64,000 bases of DNA from Amycolatopsis australiensis. Lineage in GTDB: Bacteria; Actinomycetota; Actinomycetes; Mycobacteriales; Pseudonocardiaceae. The notes below the pieces were generated by a model, which searched no databases, was not told the origin of the DNA, and was given only the letters and a program-made list of their open reading frames with translations. The DNA lies in contig NZ_FPJG01000006.1 of assembly GCF_900119165.1 (NCBI RefSeq), forward strand, positions 8,284,001-8,348,000, given 5' to 3'. Of the stretch, positions 53,796 to 61,914 are shown piece by piece (position 1 is the first letter of the stretch; each line of letters starts with the position of its first letter). Position numbers and translations under genes: made by a program.

Positions 53796-54752
53796 TCAGC
53801 GCCAATGCGCCCAGCCGCCTTCTCGGGTGAACGGCTTGCCGTCCACGGTGATCCCCGAGTCGGCCATGGTGACGACGCCGATCGTGCGCCAGCCGTCGGG
53901 CAGCTCGGTGAACGGCGGGAACGTGGCCACCAGCGCGTGGTCTTCGCCGCCGGTGAGGACCCAGTCGAGCGGGTCCGCGCCGAGGGCGGCGCCGACTTCG
54001 GTGAGGCGGGCGGGGACGTCGAGGTCGGCCGTGCGGACGTCGATGCCGACGCCGGAGGCCTCGCCGATGTGGGCGAGGTCGGCCAGCAGGCCGTCGGAGA
54101 CGTCGATCATCGCCGTCGCCCCGGCCAGGGCCGCGCGCGGCCCGGCCTCGTACGGCGGTTCCGGGCAGCGCTGCGCGTTGACGACGCCGACCGGCGACCG
54201 GAAGCCGCGGCCGAGCACGGCCAGGCCGGCGGCGGCCCAGCCGAGCCGCCCGGTCACGGCGACGACGTCCCCGGGCCGGGCGCCCGCGCGCGTCACCGGC
54301 TCGCGGTCGCCGAGGTCACCCAGCGCGGTGACGCTGATCACGAGCTGGTCGGCGCGGACCATGTCGCCGCCGGAGACGCCGATCCCGGCGCGCTCGGCCT
54401 CGGCCCACATGCCGTCGGCGAGGCCGGTGACCAGGTCGCGCGGCGTGTCGGACGGGCAGGCCAGACCGACGAGGACGGTGGTCGGCGTGGCGCCCATGGC
54501 GGCGATGTCGGCCAGGTTGACCGCGACGGCCTTGCGCCCGACGTGCTCGGGCGAGGACCAGTCGAGCCGGAAGTGGACGCCCTGGACGAGCACGTCGGTG
54601 CTGGCGACCACCCGGCCGTCCGGGGCGGCGACGACCGCCGCGTCGTCGCCCGGGCCGAGCAGCGTGCCCGGGGGCTGGCGCCGTCCTTCCGTGACGGCGC
54701 GGATGAGCGCGAACTCGCCGGTCCCGGCGACCGTTCCGTCGTTCGGTGACAC
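53796..54752 (-). CDS. thiL: Thiamine-monophosphate kinase
   Basis: The 318-residue PurM-type kinase makes thiamine diphosphate from thiamine monophosphate. LGPGDDAAVV, STDVLVQGVHFRLDW, VNLADIAAMGA, GGDMVRAD and IDVSDGL are all ThiL motifs. The start is GTG. Position next to the DUF3515 gene and ddl matches mycobacterial Rv2977c-Rv2981c. No TPP riboswitch is visible upstream. Confidence 0.96.
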   Translation of the reverse strand: MSPNDGTVAGTGEFALIRAVTEGRRQPPGTLLGPGDDAAVVAAPDGRVVASTDVLVQGVHFRLDWSSPEHVGRKAVAVNLADIAAMGATPTTVLVGLACPSDTPRDLVTGLADGMWAEAERAGIGVSGGDMVRADQLVISVTALGDLGDREPVTRAGARPGDVVAVTGRLGWAAAGLAVLGRGFRSPVGVVNAQRCPEPPYEAGPRAALAGATAMIDVSDGLLADLAHIGEASGVGIDVRTADLDVPARLTEVGAALGADPLDWVLTGGEDHALVATFPPFTELPDGWRTIGVVTMADSGITVDGKPFTREGGWAHWR

Positions 54753-54770
54753 CGGTCACCTCTGCTTTCT

Positions 54771-54799
54771 CTATCGGGACAAAGGTCGATCACCGATAG
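54771..54799. promoter_or_regulatory. Dyad between thiL and the Lrp-type gene
   Basis: CTATCGG and CCGATAG form a 7-bp inverted repeat 15 nt apart in the 137-bp divergent region. It may be an operator; no cognate regulator is evident. Confidence 0.3.
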
Positions 54800-54889
54800 T
54801 CGGATGCCCTATGTTTTTCCGTGAGCTGGCGATACGTTGCTGATGACGTTCCTACCTTGAGCCGATCAGTCCAGACGAAAGGGCGCGCC

Positions 54890-55123
54890 GTGGTCCACGC
54901 ATACATCCTCATCCAGACCGAGGTCGGCAAGGCGGCCGCGGTGGCTGCCGAGATCTCCAGCATCCCGGGTGTCACCAGCTCGGAGGATGTCACCGGACCG
55001 TACGACGTCATCGTCCGCGCGGCCGCCGACAACGTCGACCAGCTGGGCCAGCTCGTGGTCGCGAAGGTGCAGAACGTGGAAGGCATCACGCGGACGCTGA
55101 CCTGCCCGGTGGTGCATCTCTGA
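54890..55123 (+). CDS. Stand-alone Lrp/AsnC ligand-binding domain protein
   Basis: The 77-residue protein consists only of a RAM (AsnC_trans_reg) domain: VVHAYILIQTEVGKAAAVAAEI then TGPYDVIVRAAADNVDQLGQLV. It lacks a DNA-binding domain. Such proteins oligomerise and may bind amino acids or modulate full-length Lrp regulators. The GTG was chosen because the domain begins there and family members start with VHAYILIQ; the frame is open to 54821. Confidence 0.85.
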   Translation: MVHAYILIQTEVGKAAAVAAEISSIPGVTSSEDVTGPYDVIVRAAADNVDQLGQLVVAKVQNVEGITRTLTCPVVHL

Positions 55124-55142
55124 GCAGTGGTGTAGTGGTCGG

Positions 55143-55679
55143 GTGCCTGACTCCGACACCGGTGCCCCGCCGAAAGTGGTTCTCGTCATAGCGGCGACGC
55201 TGGCCGTGGCCCTCGCGGCCACCGTCGCCGTGTTCGCGTTGACCCAGGGCCGGGCCCGGCCGGAAGCCGGTCCCCTGCCGCTCGTTCCCGTTCCGGCCCC
55301 CGAGGCGGGCTCGCCGGGCTGCACCGCGCTGCTGGGCGCGGTGCCGACGGAGCTGACGTCGAACGGGTCTGCGCTGAAGCTGCGCGAGCTGGCGAACCCG
55401 GCTCCGCCGGCGACGGTCGCGTGGGGCACGGACGACCCGGTCGTGTTGCGCTGCGGGCTGAACCGGCCGCCGGAGCTGACGCAGACGGCTCCGCTGCGGG
55501 TGGTGAACGGCGTGCAGTGGCTGCAGGTCTCGGGTGAGGGTGCGTCGACGTGGTACGTCGTGGACCGCGAGGTCTACGCGGCCTTGACGGTGCCGGACAG
55601 TGCCGGGACCGGGCCGCTGCAGCAGCTCTCGGACACCGTGGCCGCGAAGCTGCCGGCGAAGCCGCTGCGCTTTTCCTAG
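55143..55679 (+). CDS. DUF3515 membrane-anchored protein
   Basis: The 178-residue protein has one N-terminal transmembrane helix (about residues 11-34) and a secreted domain with two cysteines (PGCTALL and [11 protein letters not shown]). It ends LPAKPLRFS. The family is actinobacterial and of unknown function, usually beside ddl (Rv2980 in M. tuberculosis). It starts 19 nt after the Lrp-type gene. Its stop overlaps the ddl stop (convergent). Confidence 0.9.
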   Translation: MPDSDTGAPPKVVLVIAATLAVALAATVAVFALTQGRARPEAGPLPLVPVPAPEAGSPGCTALLGAVPTELTSNGSALKLRELANPAPPATVAWGTDDPVVLRCGLNRPPELTQTAPLRVVNGVQWLQVSGEGASTWYVVDREVYAALTVPDSAGTGPLQQLSDTVAAKLPAKPLRFS

Positions 55680-56770
55680 CGCAGGCCGGTGCCGCGGGCG
55701 ATCGCCGTCTCGATCAGCGTGGTCAGCAGCGTCGCGTAGTCGACGCCGGTGACCTCCCACATCTTCGGGTAGGCCGACTTCGTCGTGAACCCGGGCATGG
55801 TGTTGACCTCGTTGATCGTCAGCTCGCCGTCCGCCCCGACGAAGAAGTCGACGCGGGCCAGGCCCTGGCAGTCCAGCGCCCGGAAGGCTTCGACGGCCAT
55901 CGCGCGGAGCTTGTCGGTGAGGGCGTCGTCGAGCTTGGCCGGGATGTCCAGCTCGGCGTCGTCGCCGAGGTACTTGGTTTCGAAGTCGTACCAGGCGTTC
56001 TCGTCGTCGGACAGGACGCGGATCTCGGCGGGCAGCGACGCTTCGACGCGGCCGTCCGGGAACTCGAGGACCCCGCACTCGACCTCGCGCCCGGTGACGG
56101 CGGCCTCCACGAGGACCTTGGGGTCGGTCCGGCGCGCGAGGGCGATGGCGGCGTCGAGGTCTTCCCAGGCGGCCACGCGCGTGATCCCGACCGACGAGCC
56201 GGCGCGCGACGGCTTGACGAACACCGGCAGGCCGAGCCGTTCACGGTCCGTCTGGTCCAAAGTGGATTCGTGACGGCGGAGCGCGCGGTAGGTGCCGACG
56301 GGAAGTCCTTCGGCGGCAAGGAGTTTCTTCGCGGTCTCCTTGTCCATCGCGGCGGCGCTGGCGAGGACGCCGGGCCCGACGTACGGGATGCCGGCCAGCT
56401 CGAGCAGGCCCTGGATGGTGCCGTCCTCGCCGAAGGCGCCGTGCAGCACCGGGAAGACGACGTCCACCTGGGAGAGGAGTTCGCTTTCCCGCCCGGGTTC
56501 GACGGCGACGAGCCCCCGGCTGGAGGGATCCCCGGCGAGGACGAGCCCCTTGCCGTCTTCGACGGAGGGCAGTTCGCGGCCGCGGATGGCGAGCTGGGCG
56601 GAGTCCCCGGTGCCGAGCACCCAGCGGCCTTCCCGGGTGATCCCCACCGGCACGGCTTCGAAGCGCTCGGGGTCGAGGTTCCCCAGGACACTGCCCGCGG
56701 ACAGGCAAGAGATGGTGTGCTCGCTGCTGCGCCCGCCGAACACGACCGCCACCCGGATCTTCTCGCTCAT
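55676..56770 (-). CDS. ddl: D-alanine--D-alanine ligase
   Basis: The 364-residue ATP-grasp enzyme makes the D-Ala-D-Ala dipeptide for peptidoglycan. [48 protein letters not shown] and [11 protein letters not shown] are all conserved. HGAFGEDG followed by SSVGI is the D-Ala-D-Ala form; I see no sign of a D-lactate ligase. The ATG giving MSEKIRV was chosen. Confidence 0.96.
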   Translation of the reverse strand: MSEKIRVAVVFGGRSSEHTISCLSAGSVLGNLDPERFEAVPVGITREGRWVLGTGDSAQLAIRGRELPSVEDGKGLVLAGDPSSRGLVAVEPGRESELLSQVDVVFPVLHGAFGEDGTIQGLLELAGIPYVGPGVLASAAAMDKETAKKLLAAEGLPVGTYRALRRHESTLDQTDRERLGLPVFVKPSRAGSSVGITRVAAWEDLDAAIALARRTDPKVLVEAAVTGREVECGVLEFPDGRVEASLPAEIRVLSDDENAWYDFETKYLGDDAELDIPAKLDDALTDKLRAMAVEAFRALDCQGLARVDFFVGADGELTINEVNTMPGFTTKSAYPKMWEVTGVDYATLLTTLIETAIARGTGLR

Positions 56771-57040
56771 GGTGAGCCACCGTACCCGGTGACCTCGCCG
56801 AACAGCCGAGCCCGGTGCGACGGGCGGCGCCCGCCTCGCGACGAACGCAACCGGGATGGGACTTGGCACGTCTGGTGTGTCGAGGCGGCAGTGGGCCGGT
56901 GGTTCTCGAGGGTGCTCGGGTGACGGCGCATCCGCGGCGCCGGGCTGCCCGCGCGGCGTGGCGCGAGTCCTGGAAGGCGGAAGCCACGCTGGGCGCGGTG
57001 GGCCGGTTGTTGGGTAGCTCTGCGGCACCGATGCGCCACC

Positions 57041-57201
57041 GCTCGGGGCTCGGGGCTCGGGGCTCGGGGCTCGGGGCTCGGGGCTCGGGGCTCGGCGCTC
57101 GGCGCTCGGCGCTCGGGGCTCGGGGCTCGGGGCTCGGCGCTCGGCGCTCGGGGCTCGGGGCTCGGGGCTCGGGGCTCGGGGCTCGGGGCTCGGGGCTCGG
57201 G
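57041..57201. repeat. 7-bp tandem repeat GGGGCTC
   Basis: About 23 heptamers of GGGGCTC with interspersed GGCGCTC variants fill this stretch. The 807-bp gap 56771-57577 contains no supportable gene; the left part (56771-57040) shows nothing I can identify. Frames across the heptamers give Gly/Leu/Ala-rich artefacts in all phases. Confidence 0.93.
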
Positions 57202-57326
57202 CGAGGCTGCCAGGCAGGGCCGTTCAGGGCCACCGGGCAAGGCCGGGCGATGACCACCAGGCACGACCCGGGCGAAGACCACCAAGTGCAACCGGGGCGA
57301 AGACCGCCGGGCAGGGCGCGCGCCCA

Positions 57327-57456
57327 CAGCCCCCAAGCACAGCCCCCAAGCACAGCCCCCAAGCACAGCCCCCAAGCACAGCCCCCAAGCACAGCCCCCA
57401 AGCACAGCCCCCAAGCACAGCCCCCAAGCACAGCCCCCAAGCACAGCCCCCAAGCA
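57327..57456. repeat. 13-bp tandem repeat CAGCCCCCAAGCA
   Basis: Ten nearly identical 13-bp units run from 57327 to 57456, followed by a broken copy. The unit is not a multiple of three and is read through in every frame, so it is not coding. It lies 90-250 bp from two DnaA-box-like nonamers. Confidence 0.93.
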
Positions 57457-57547
57457 CAGCCCGCCCTCCCAGGGGGAACCACCAGCCACACTGAGCGTAT
57501 CCACGGCCACCGACACCGGACCCGGAAATCCCGCCACCAGGCCAACG

Positions 57548-57577
57548 TTGTCCACAACACCACCGGCCTGTGGACAA
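57548..57577. promoter_or_regulatory. Inverted pair of DnaA-box nonamers TTGTCCACA
   Basis: TTGTCCACA (57548-57556) and its exact complement TGTGGACAA (57569-57577) are separated by 12 nt and end at the stop codon of the MocR gene. TTGTCCACA is the preferred DnaA box of streptomycetes. The pair can also fold as a 9-bp hairpin and could simply terminate the MocR transcript. Confidence 0.5.
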
Positions 57578-58951
57578 TCAGCGCAGCAACGACACCAACG
57601 TCGGCAACGCGGCCACCAACGCCTCCCGCGAACAACCCGCGTACCCGATCGCCACCCCGTGCGCCGTCGGCTCGCCCGCGAAGTGGCGTGCCAGCCCGTC
57701 CAGCCGGATGCCCCGTCGCTCCGCCGCCGCGAGCACCTCGGCCTCCACCGTGGCCGACGGGAACGGCACCACCAGGTGCGCGCCCGCGTCGTCGCCGCGG
57801 ACCGGGATGTTCGCCGCCGCCAGTGCTCCTGCCAGCAACGTCCGGCGCTCCGCCATCTCGCGGCGCAATTTGCGCAGGTGGCGGCCCAGGTCTCCGTTGC
57901 GGGCGAACTCGTACAGCACCCGCTGGCCGGCCGGGGATGGGCGCGTTCCCGTCGAATCCCGGTACGCCAGCACCGCCGACGTGATCGGCTCCGGCGCCAC
58001 CATCCAGCCCGCGCCCAGCGTCGGCGTGAGGATCTTCGACGTCGTGCCCAGGTGGGCCACCACGTCCGGGGCCAGTGCCGCCAGCATCGGCAGCGGGGCG
58101 ACGTCGAACCGCAGCTCGCCGTCGTAGTCGTCCTCGATGACCAGCATCGCCGACGCCCTCGCCCGCTCCACCAGCTCCACCCGCCGCGCCGCGCTCAGGC
58201 GGCTGCCCATCGGGTACTGGTGCGCCGGCGAGCAGTACACCGCCCGCGCGCCCGGTGGGATCGCGTCCGGGCGCAGGCCCTCCTCGTCCACCGGCACGCC
58301 CGCGACCCGCATTCCCGCGCGGCGGAACGCCTGGACCGCGCGCTGGTAGCCGGGCTCTTCGACGGCGACGACGTCCCCGCGCTCCAGCACCGCCGCGGCC
58401 AGCTCCACCACCGCCGCCGTCGTCCCGCCCGTGGCCAGCACCGATCCGGCCGCGAGCCCGCGGTGCCGCAGCAGGTGTTCCGACACCGCCGCGCGGTACT
58501 CCGGCAGCCCCGCGCGGTGGGCCCGGACCAGCGGGTCCGGGTCGGCCGCCGCGCGCCAGGCGCGCCGCCAGGCCGCGCGGTCGAGTCCCGCGGCCCACGG
58601 CGTGCCCGGCCCCAGGTCCAGCAGCGACGGCGCGTCGGCTTCGGCCGCCGGTACCGCGTCCGGCGCGGGGACCTCGGCCGACGACACGTTCGGGGGAGTC
58701 GTGACGTACGTGCCGGAGCCGTGCCGTCCGGCGATCCAGCCCTCGGCGTGCAGCTGCTCGTACGCCGCCGACGTCACCGTGCGGCTGACGCCGAGCCGCC
58801 CGGCCAGCGCCCGCGTCGACGGCAGCCGGTCGCCGCCGCGCAGGTGCCCGGTCGCGGCGGCTTCGCGGAGCGCGTCGGCCAGCTGGACGGCCAGCGGCGT
58901 CACGGCCGAGCGGTCGAGGCTGACCGGGATCGCGGTGTCGGCGTGGGTCAC
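57578..58951 (-). CDS. MocR-type regulator (GntR / aminotransferase fusion)
   Basis: The 457-residue protein has an N-terminal GntR winged helix (PLAVQLADALREAAATGHLRGGDRLPSTRALAGRLGVSRTVTSAAYEQL). A fold-type I aminotransferase domain follows, with VEEPGYQ, YCSPAHQYPMG, VIEDDYDGE and the PLP-lysine motif TTSKILTPTLGAGWM. Many MocR proteins respond to PLP (PdxR). GGAGG lies six nt before the GTG. It is divergent from a pyridoxamine-oxidase-like gene, its probable target. Confidence 0.92.
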   Translation of the reverse strand: MTHADTAIPVSLDRSAVTPLAVQLADALREAAATGHLRGGDRLPSTRALAGRLGVSRTVTSAAYEQLHAEGWIAGRHGSGTYVTTPPNVSSAEVPAPDAVPAAEADAPSLLDLGPGTPWAAGLDRAAWRRAWRAAADPDPLVRAHRAGLPEYRAAVSEHLLRHRGLAAGSVLATGGTTAAVVELAAAVLERGDVVAVEEPGYQRAVQAFRRAGMRVAGVPVDEEGLRPDAIPPGARAVYCSPAHQYPMGSRLSAARRVELVERARASAMLVIEDDYDGELRFDVAPLPMLAALAPDVVAHLGTTSKILTPTLGAGWMVAPEPITSAVLAYRDSTGTRPSPAGQRVLYEFARNGDLGRHLRKLRREMAERRTLLAGALAAANIPVRGDDAGAHLVVPFPSATVEAEVLAAAERRGIRLDGLARHFAGEPTAHGVAIGYAGCSREALVAALPTLVSLLR

Positions 58952-58962
58952 GGGACCTCCTC

Positions 58963-58992
58963 GAGTGGACTTCCCAAGTGTACGAGAAGTGG
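58963..58992. promoter_or_regulatory. Direct repeats in the mocR divergent region
   Basis: GAGTGG (58963), AAGTGT (58976) and AAGTGG (58987) lie as direct copies about 11-13 bp apart within the 80-bp gap between mocR and the oxidase-like gene. MocR regulators commonly bind direct repeats, so this is a candidate operator. Confidence 0.4.
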
Positions 58993-59031
58993 CTGTTTTC
59001 CGATGCCACTGCGCCACGAGACGCTGGTCGC

Positions 59032-59688
59032 ATGCTCTCCACCACGCCCCGCACCACGCTCGGCCGCAAGAAGCACCGGGCCGTGACCGACCGTTCCGTG
59101 CTCTACGACGTCCTCGACGAGGGTCTGATCTGCCACCTCGGGATCGTCCGCCACGGCGTCCCCGTGGTCCTGCCGACCGGGTACGGCCGCGACGGCGACA
59201 CGCTCTACCTGCACGGCTCGACCGGCGCGGCCAGTCTCCGGGAAGCGGCGCGGGACCTCGACGTCTGCGTCACCGTGACGCTCCTCGACGGCATCGTCTA
59301 CTCGCGCTCGGTCAACAACCACTCGATGAACTACCGCAGCGCGGTGATCTTCGGGAAGGCCGCACCGGTCGTCGACCGCGAACCCAAGATGCACGGCCTC
59401 GAAGTGCTCACCGAGCACCTCGCGCCGGGCTCGTGGGCGCACGCGCGCGGGGTGAACGCGAAGGAGTTCGCCGCGGTGTCGGTGCTCGCGCTCGACCTCG
59501 CCGAGGCGTCGGTGAAGATGCGCGCCGAGGGCCCGGACGACGAGCCGGAGGACGTCGAGGCGGACGCCGCCTGGGCCGGGGTGCTGCCGGTGCGGACGGT
59601 CTTCGGCGAGCCGGAGCCGTCGGCCGACCTCTCCCCCGGCCGGCCGGTGCCGGCCCACGTCACCGCGCGAGCGGCAGCCGGACGGTGA
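59032..59688 (+). CDS. Pyridoxamine 5'-phosphate oxidase-fold flavoprotein
   Basis: The 218-residue protein has a split-barrel FMN-binding fold (Pyridox_ox_2 type): VLYDVLDEGLICHLGIVRHGVPVVLPTGYGRDGDTLYLHGST then VNNHSMNYRSAVIFGKAAPV. The ATG at 59032 gives the typical MLSTTPRTTLGR start; an upstream GTG frame is open but sits in the regulatory region. Its 3' end overlaps the convergent histidine kinase gene by 29 nt. A link to vitamin B6 or detoxification is suggested by the MocR neighbour. Confidence 0.85.
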   Translation: MLSTTPRTTLGRKKHRAVTDRSVLYDVLDEGLICHLGIVRHGVPVVLPTGYGRDGDTLYLHGSTGAASLREAARDLDVCVTVTLLDGIVYSRSVNNHSMNYRSAVIFGKAAPVVDREPKMHGLEVLTEHLAPGSWAHARGVNAKEFAAVSVLALDLAEASVKMRAEGPDDEPEDVEADAAWAGVLPVRTVFGEPEPSADLSPGRPVPAHVTARAAAGR

Positions 59689-61069
59689 AGGTCGTGCGGC
59701 CCGGCTCAGAAGACACCGAGACCGTGCCGCCGTGGGCCGTCACCAGCGACTGGACCACCGACAGGCCCAGCCCGGTGCCGCCGTTGCCGCGCGTGCGGGA
59801 GTCGTCGACGCGGAAGAACCGGTCGAAGATCCGCTCCTGGTCGGCGGGCGCGATCCCCGGCCCCGCGTCGGTGACCCGGACGACCGCTTCGGAGCCCGAG
59901 GCCGCCACCGAGACGTGCACCGCGGTTCCCGGCGGGGTGTGCACGGCCGCGTTGGTGAGCAGGTTGTCGAGCACCTGCCGCAGCCGCAGCGGATCGGCGT
60001 CCACGGGCGCCGCGCTCGACGAAGTGGTCAGCGGGTGGCCGGGACGCCCGGCGGCGAAGGCGTCCGCGGCGGCGCGGGCCAGCTCCGCCAGGTCGACGCG
60101 TTCGGGCCGCAACGGCGTCTCGGCCGCGCGCGCGTCGAGCCGGGCCAGCAGCAGGAGGTCGTCGACGAGGACGCTCATCCGCGCGGTCTCCTCGCGGATC
60201 TTCGCCAGGTGCGCTTCGCGCTCGGCCGGCTCGTTCGCCGCGGCGTAGCGGAAGAGGTCGGCGTAGCCGCGGATCGACGTCAGCGGGGTCCGCAGCTCGT
60301 GGGAAGCGTCCGCGACGAACCGCCGCAGCCGCTCGTTCGCCTCGGTCTTCGCGGCCAGTGACGTGTCGATGTGGGCCAGCATCACGTTGAACGCCGTCCG
60401 CAGCTCCTCCACCTCGGCGCCGCCACCGGTGCCCGCCGCGCGGACCGGCAGGTCCGGGTCGGCGGTGAGGTCGTGGGACGCGATGTCGTGCGCGGTGCCC
60501 GCCATGTCGGCCAGCGGGCGCAGGCCGCGGCGCAGCACCAGCCGCCCGAGAACCAGCAGCACGGCCAGCGCGAAGGCGAACGCGCCCACCTCGACCCAGA
60601 TCAGCTGCTGCACCGTGGCGTCGAGGTCCTTCTGCGGCGCCGCGCTCAGCAGCACCGAGCCGTTGTCGACCGGGCAGGCGCGTACCCGGTACGGGCCGTC
60701 GTCGCGGAGCCGGATGTTGCGCGTGACGTCGCCGTTCACCGCCTCGGCCGCGATGTCGGCCAGCTGTTTCGCGTCCTCCGGCAGCTTCCCGCCCGGCTCG
60801 GGCGTCGCGACGCCGTCGCGCACCCGGTACAGCGCCGAATACCACGAGAACACCGACTGCGGCGAGCCGTGCGTCTCGCGCAGCAGCGGCAGCTGGGTGT
60901 TCTGGCTCTTGGACAGCTGCTCGTCGAGGCGCCGGTCGAGGTAGCCGTGCATGATCCCGGTCATCGTGGCGCCGACGACGGCGAACACGACCAGCGCGAG
61001 CGCGCCGAGGCCGAGCGTGATCCGCGTGCCGAGCCGCGTGCGCTGCCAGGCCCGGTACCAGCGCTTCAC
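59660..61069 (-). CDS. Sensor histidine kinase
   Basis: The 469-residue kinase has two transmembrane helices (about residues 17-38 and 158-180) enclosing a sensor domain of about 120 residues, then a HAMP linker. The H-box is DASHELRTPLTSIRGY (phospho-His257). N, G1 and G2 boxes follow (NLLTNAAVHTP, DAGPGI, GNGGTGLGLSVV). The GTG start overlaps the response regulator stop (GTGA). It is the partner of the adjacent OmpR-type regulator. Confidence 0.94.
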   Translation of the reverse strand: MKRWYRAWQRTRLGTRITLGLGALALVVFAVVGATMTGIMHGYLDRRLDEQLSKSQNTQLPLLRETHGSPQSVFSWYSALYRVRDGVATPEPGGKLPEDAKQLADIAAEAVNGDVTRNIRLRDDGPYRVRACPVDNGSVLLSAAPQKDLDATVQQLIWVEVGAFAFALAVLLVLGRLVLRRGLRPLADMAGTAHDIASHDLTADPDLPVRAAGTGGGAEVEELRTAFNVMLAHIDTSLAAKTEANERLRRFVADASHELRTPLTSIRGYADLFRYAAANEPAEREAHLAKIREETARMSVLVDDLLLLARLDARAAETPLRPERVDLAELARAAADAFAAGRPGHPLTTSSSAAPVDADPLRLRQVLDNLLTNAAVHTPPGTAVHVSVAASGSEAVVRVTDAGPGIAPADQERIFDRFFRVDDSRTRGNGGTGLGLSVVQSLVTAHGGTVSVSSEPGRTTFTVRLPLAR

Positions 61070-61779
61070 CGGTGGGCCTGACGCACGGCGTACCCGACGC
61101 CGCGCACGGTGTGGATCAGCGGTTCGCCGCCGCCCGCGTCGACCTTGCGCCGCAGGTGCGAGATCACCAGCTCGACCACGTTGGACCGGCCGCCGAAGTC
61201 GTATTCCCAGACGTGGTCGAGGATCTGCGCCTTGGTCAGCACCGCGGGCGAGCGGCGCATGAGGTAGCGCAGCAGCTCGTACTCGGTCGGCGTCAGCTCG
61301 GCCGGCCGGTCGCCGCGGCGGACTTCGCGGGTGTCCTCGTCCAGCGTCAGGTCCCCGACGCGCAGCACCGCGCCCCGCGCCGCCTGATGCGCCGAACCGG
61401 TGCTGCGCCGCAGCACCGCGCGCAGCCGGGCCATCAGCTCCTCGACCGAAAACGGTTTCACGAGGTAGTCGTCGCCCCCGCGGGTGAGCCCGGCGATCCG
61501 GTCCGACGTCGCGTCCTTCGCCGTGAGGAACACCACGGGCACCGTGCCGCCGTTCGCCCGCAGGCGGTCGAGCACGGTGAAGCCGTCGAGGTCGGGCAGC
61601 ATCAGGTCGAGCACGACGATGTCCGGCCCGAACTCGGCGGCCCGGCTCAGCGCGGCCTCGCCGGACCCGGCCGTGACCGCCTGCCAGCCCTCGTACCGGG
61701 CGACGGTGGCGACGAGGTCGGCGATGTGCGGCTCGTCGTCGACGACGAGCAGGCGCACGGGGTCGGGGGTCTGCACCAC
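61066..61779 (-). CDS. OmpR-family response regulator
   Basis: The 237-residue protein has a receiver domain (phospho-acceptor Asp58 in VVLDLMLPD, Lys in LVKPFS) and a C-terminal winged helix (LTPTEYELLRYLMRRSPAVLTKAQILDHVW ... HTVRGVGYAVR). GTG starts at 61779 and 61776 are both possible. It is divergent from the ferric-reductase-like gene, 135 bp apart, and probably regulates it. The order resembles TcrA/TrcR-type pairs. Confidence 0.94.
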   Translation of the reverse strand: MVQTPDPVRLLVVDDEPHIADLVATVARYEGWQAVTAGSGEAALSRAAEFGPDIVVLDLMLPDLDGFTVLDRLRANGGTVPVVFLTAKDATSDRIAGLTRGGDDYLVKPFSVEELMARLRAVLRRSTGSAHQAARGAVLRVGDLTLDEDTREVRRGDRPAELTPTEYELLRYLMRRSPAVLTKAQILDHVWEYDFGGRSNVVELVISHLRRKVDAGGGEPLIHTVRGVGYAVRQAHR

Positions 61780-61914
61780 CCCATCTTCTCCCGGGCCGGG
61801 CGCGGCGGGCGAGCGGAGCCGGGGGCCGACAGGAAGCCGACAGCCGGCACCCAGCCTCGCCACAGGCCGCGTGACGAGGCTGGTCTTCGTGAACCGAACC
61901 GAAGGGGAATCCGT

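Noticed and set aside
54753..54889. TPP riboswitch upstream of thiL
   Set aside because: No CTGAGA or conserved TPP aptamer core is visible on the minus strand; the region has only a short dyad.
56815..57984. 389-codon plus-strand frame over the 7-bp and 13-bp arrays
   Set aside because: It consists mainly of repeat-derived GLGARGS and PKHSPQAQ peptides and ends antisense to the MocR gene.
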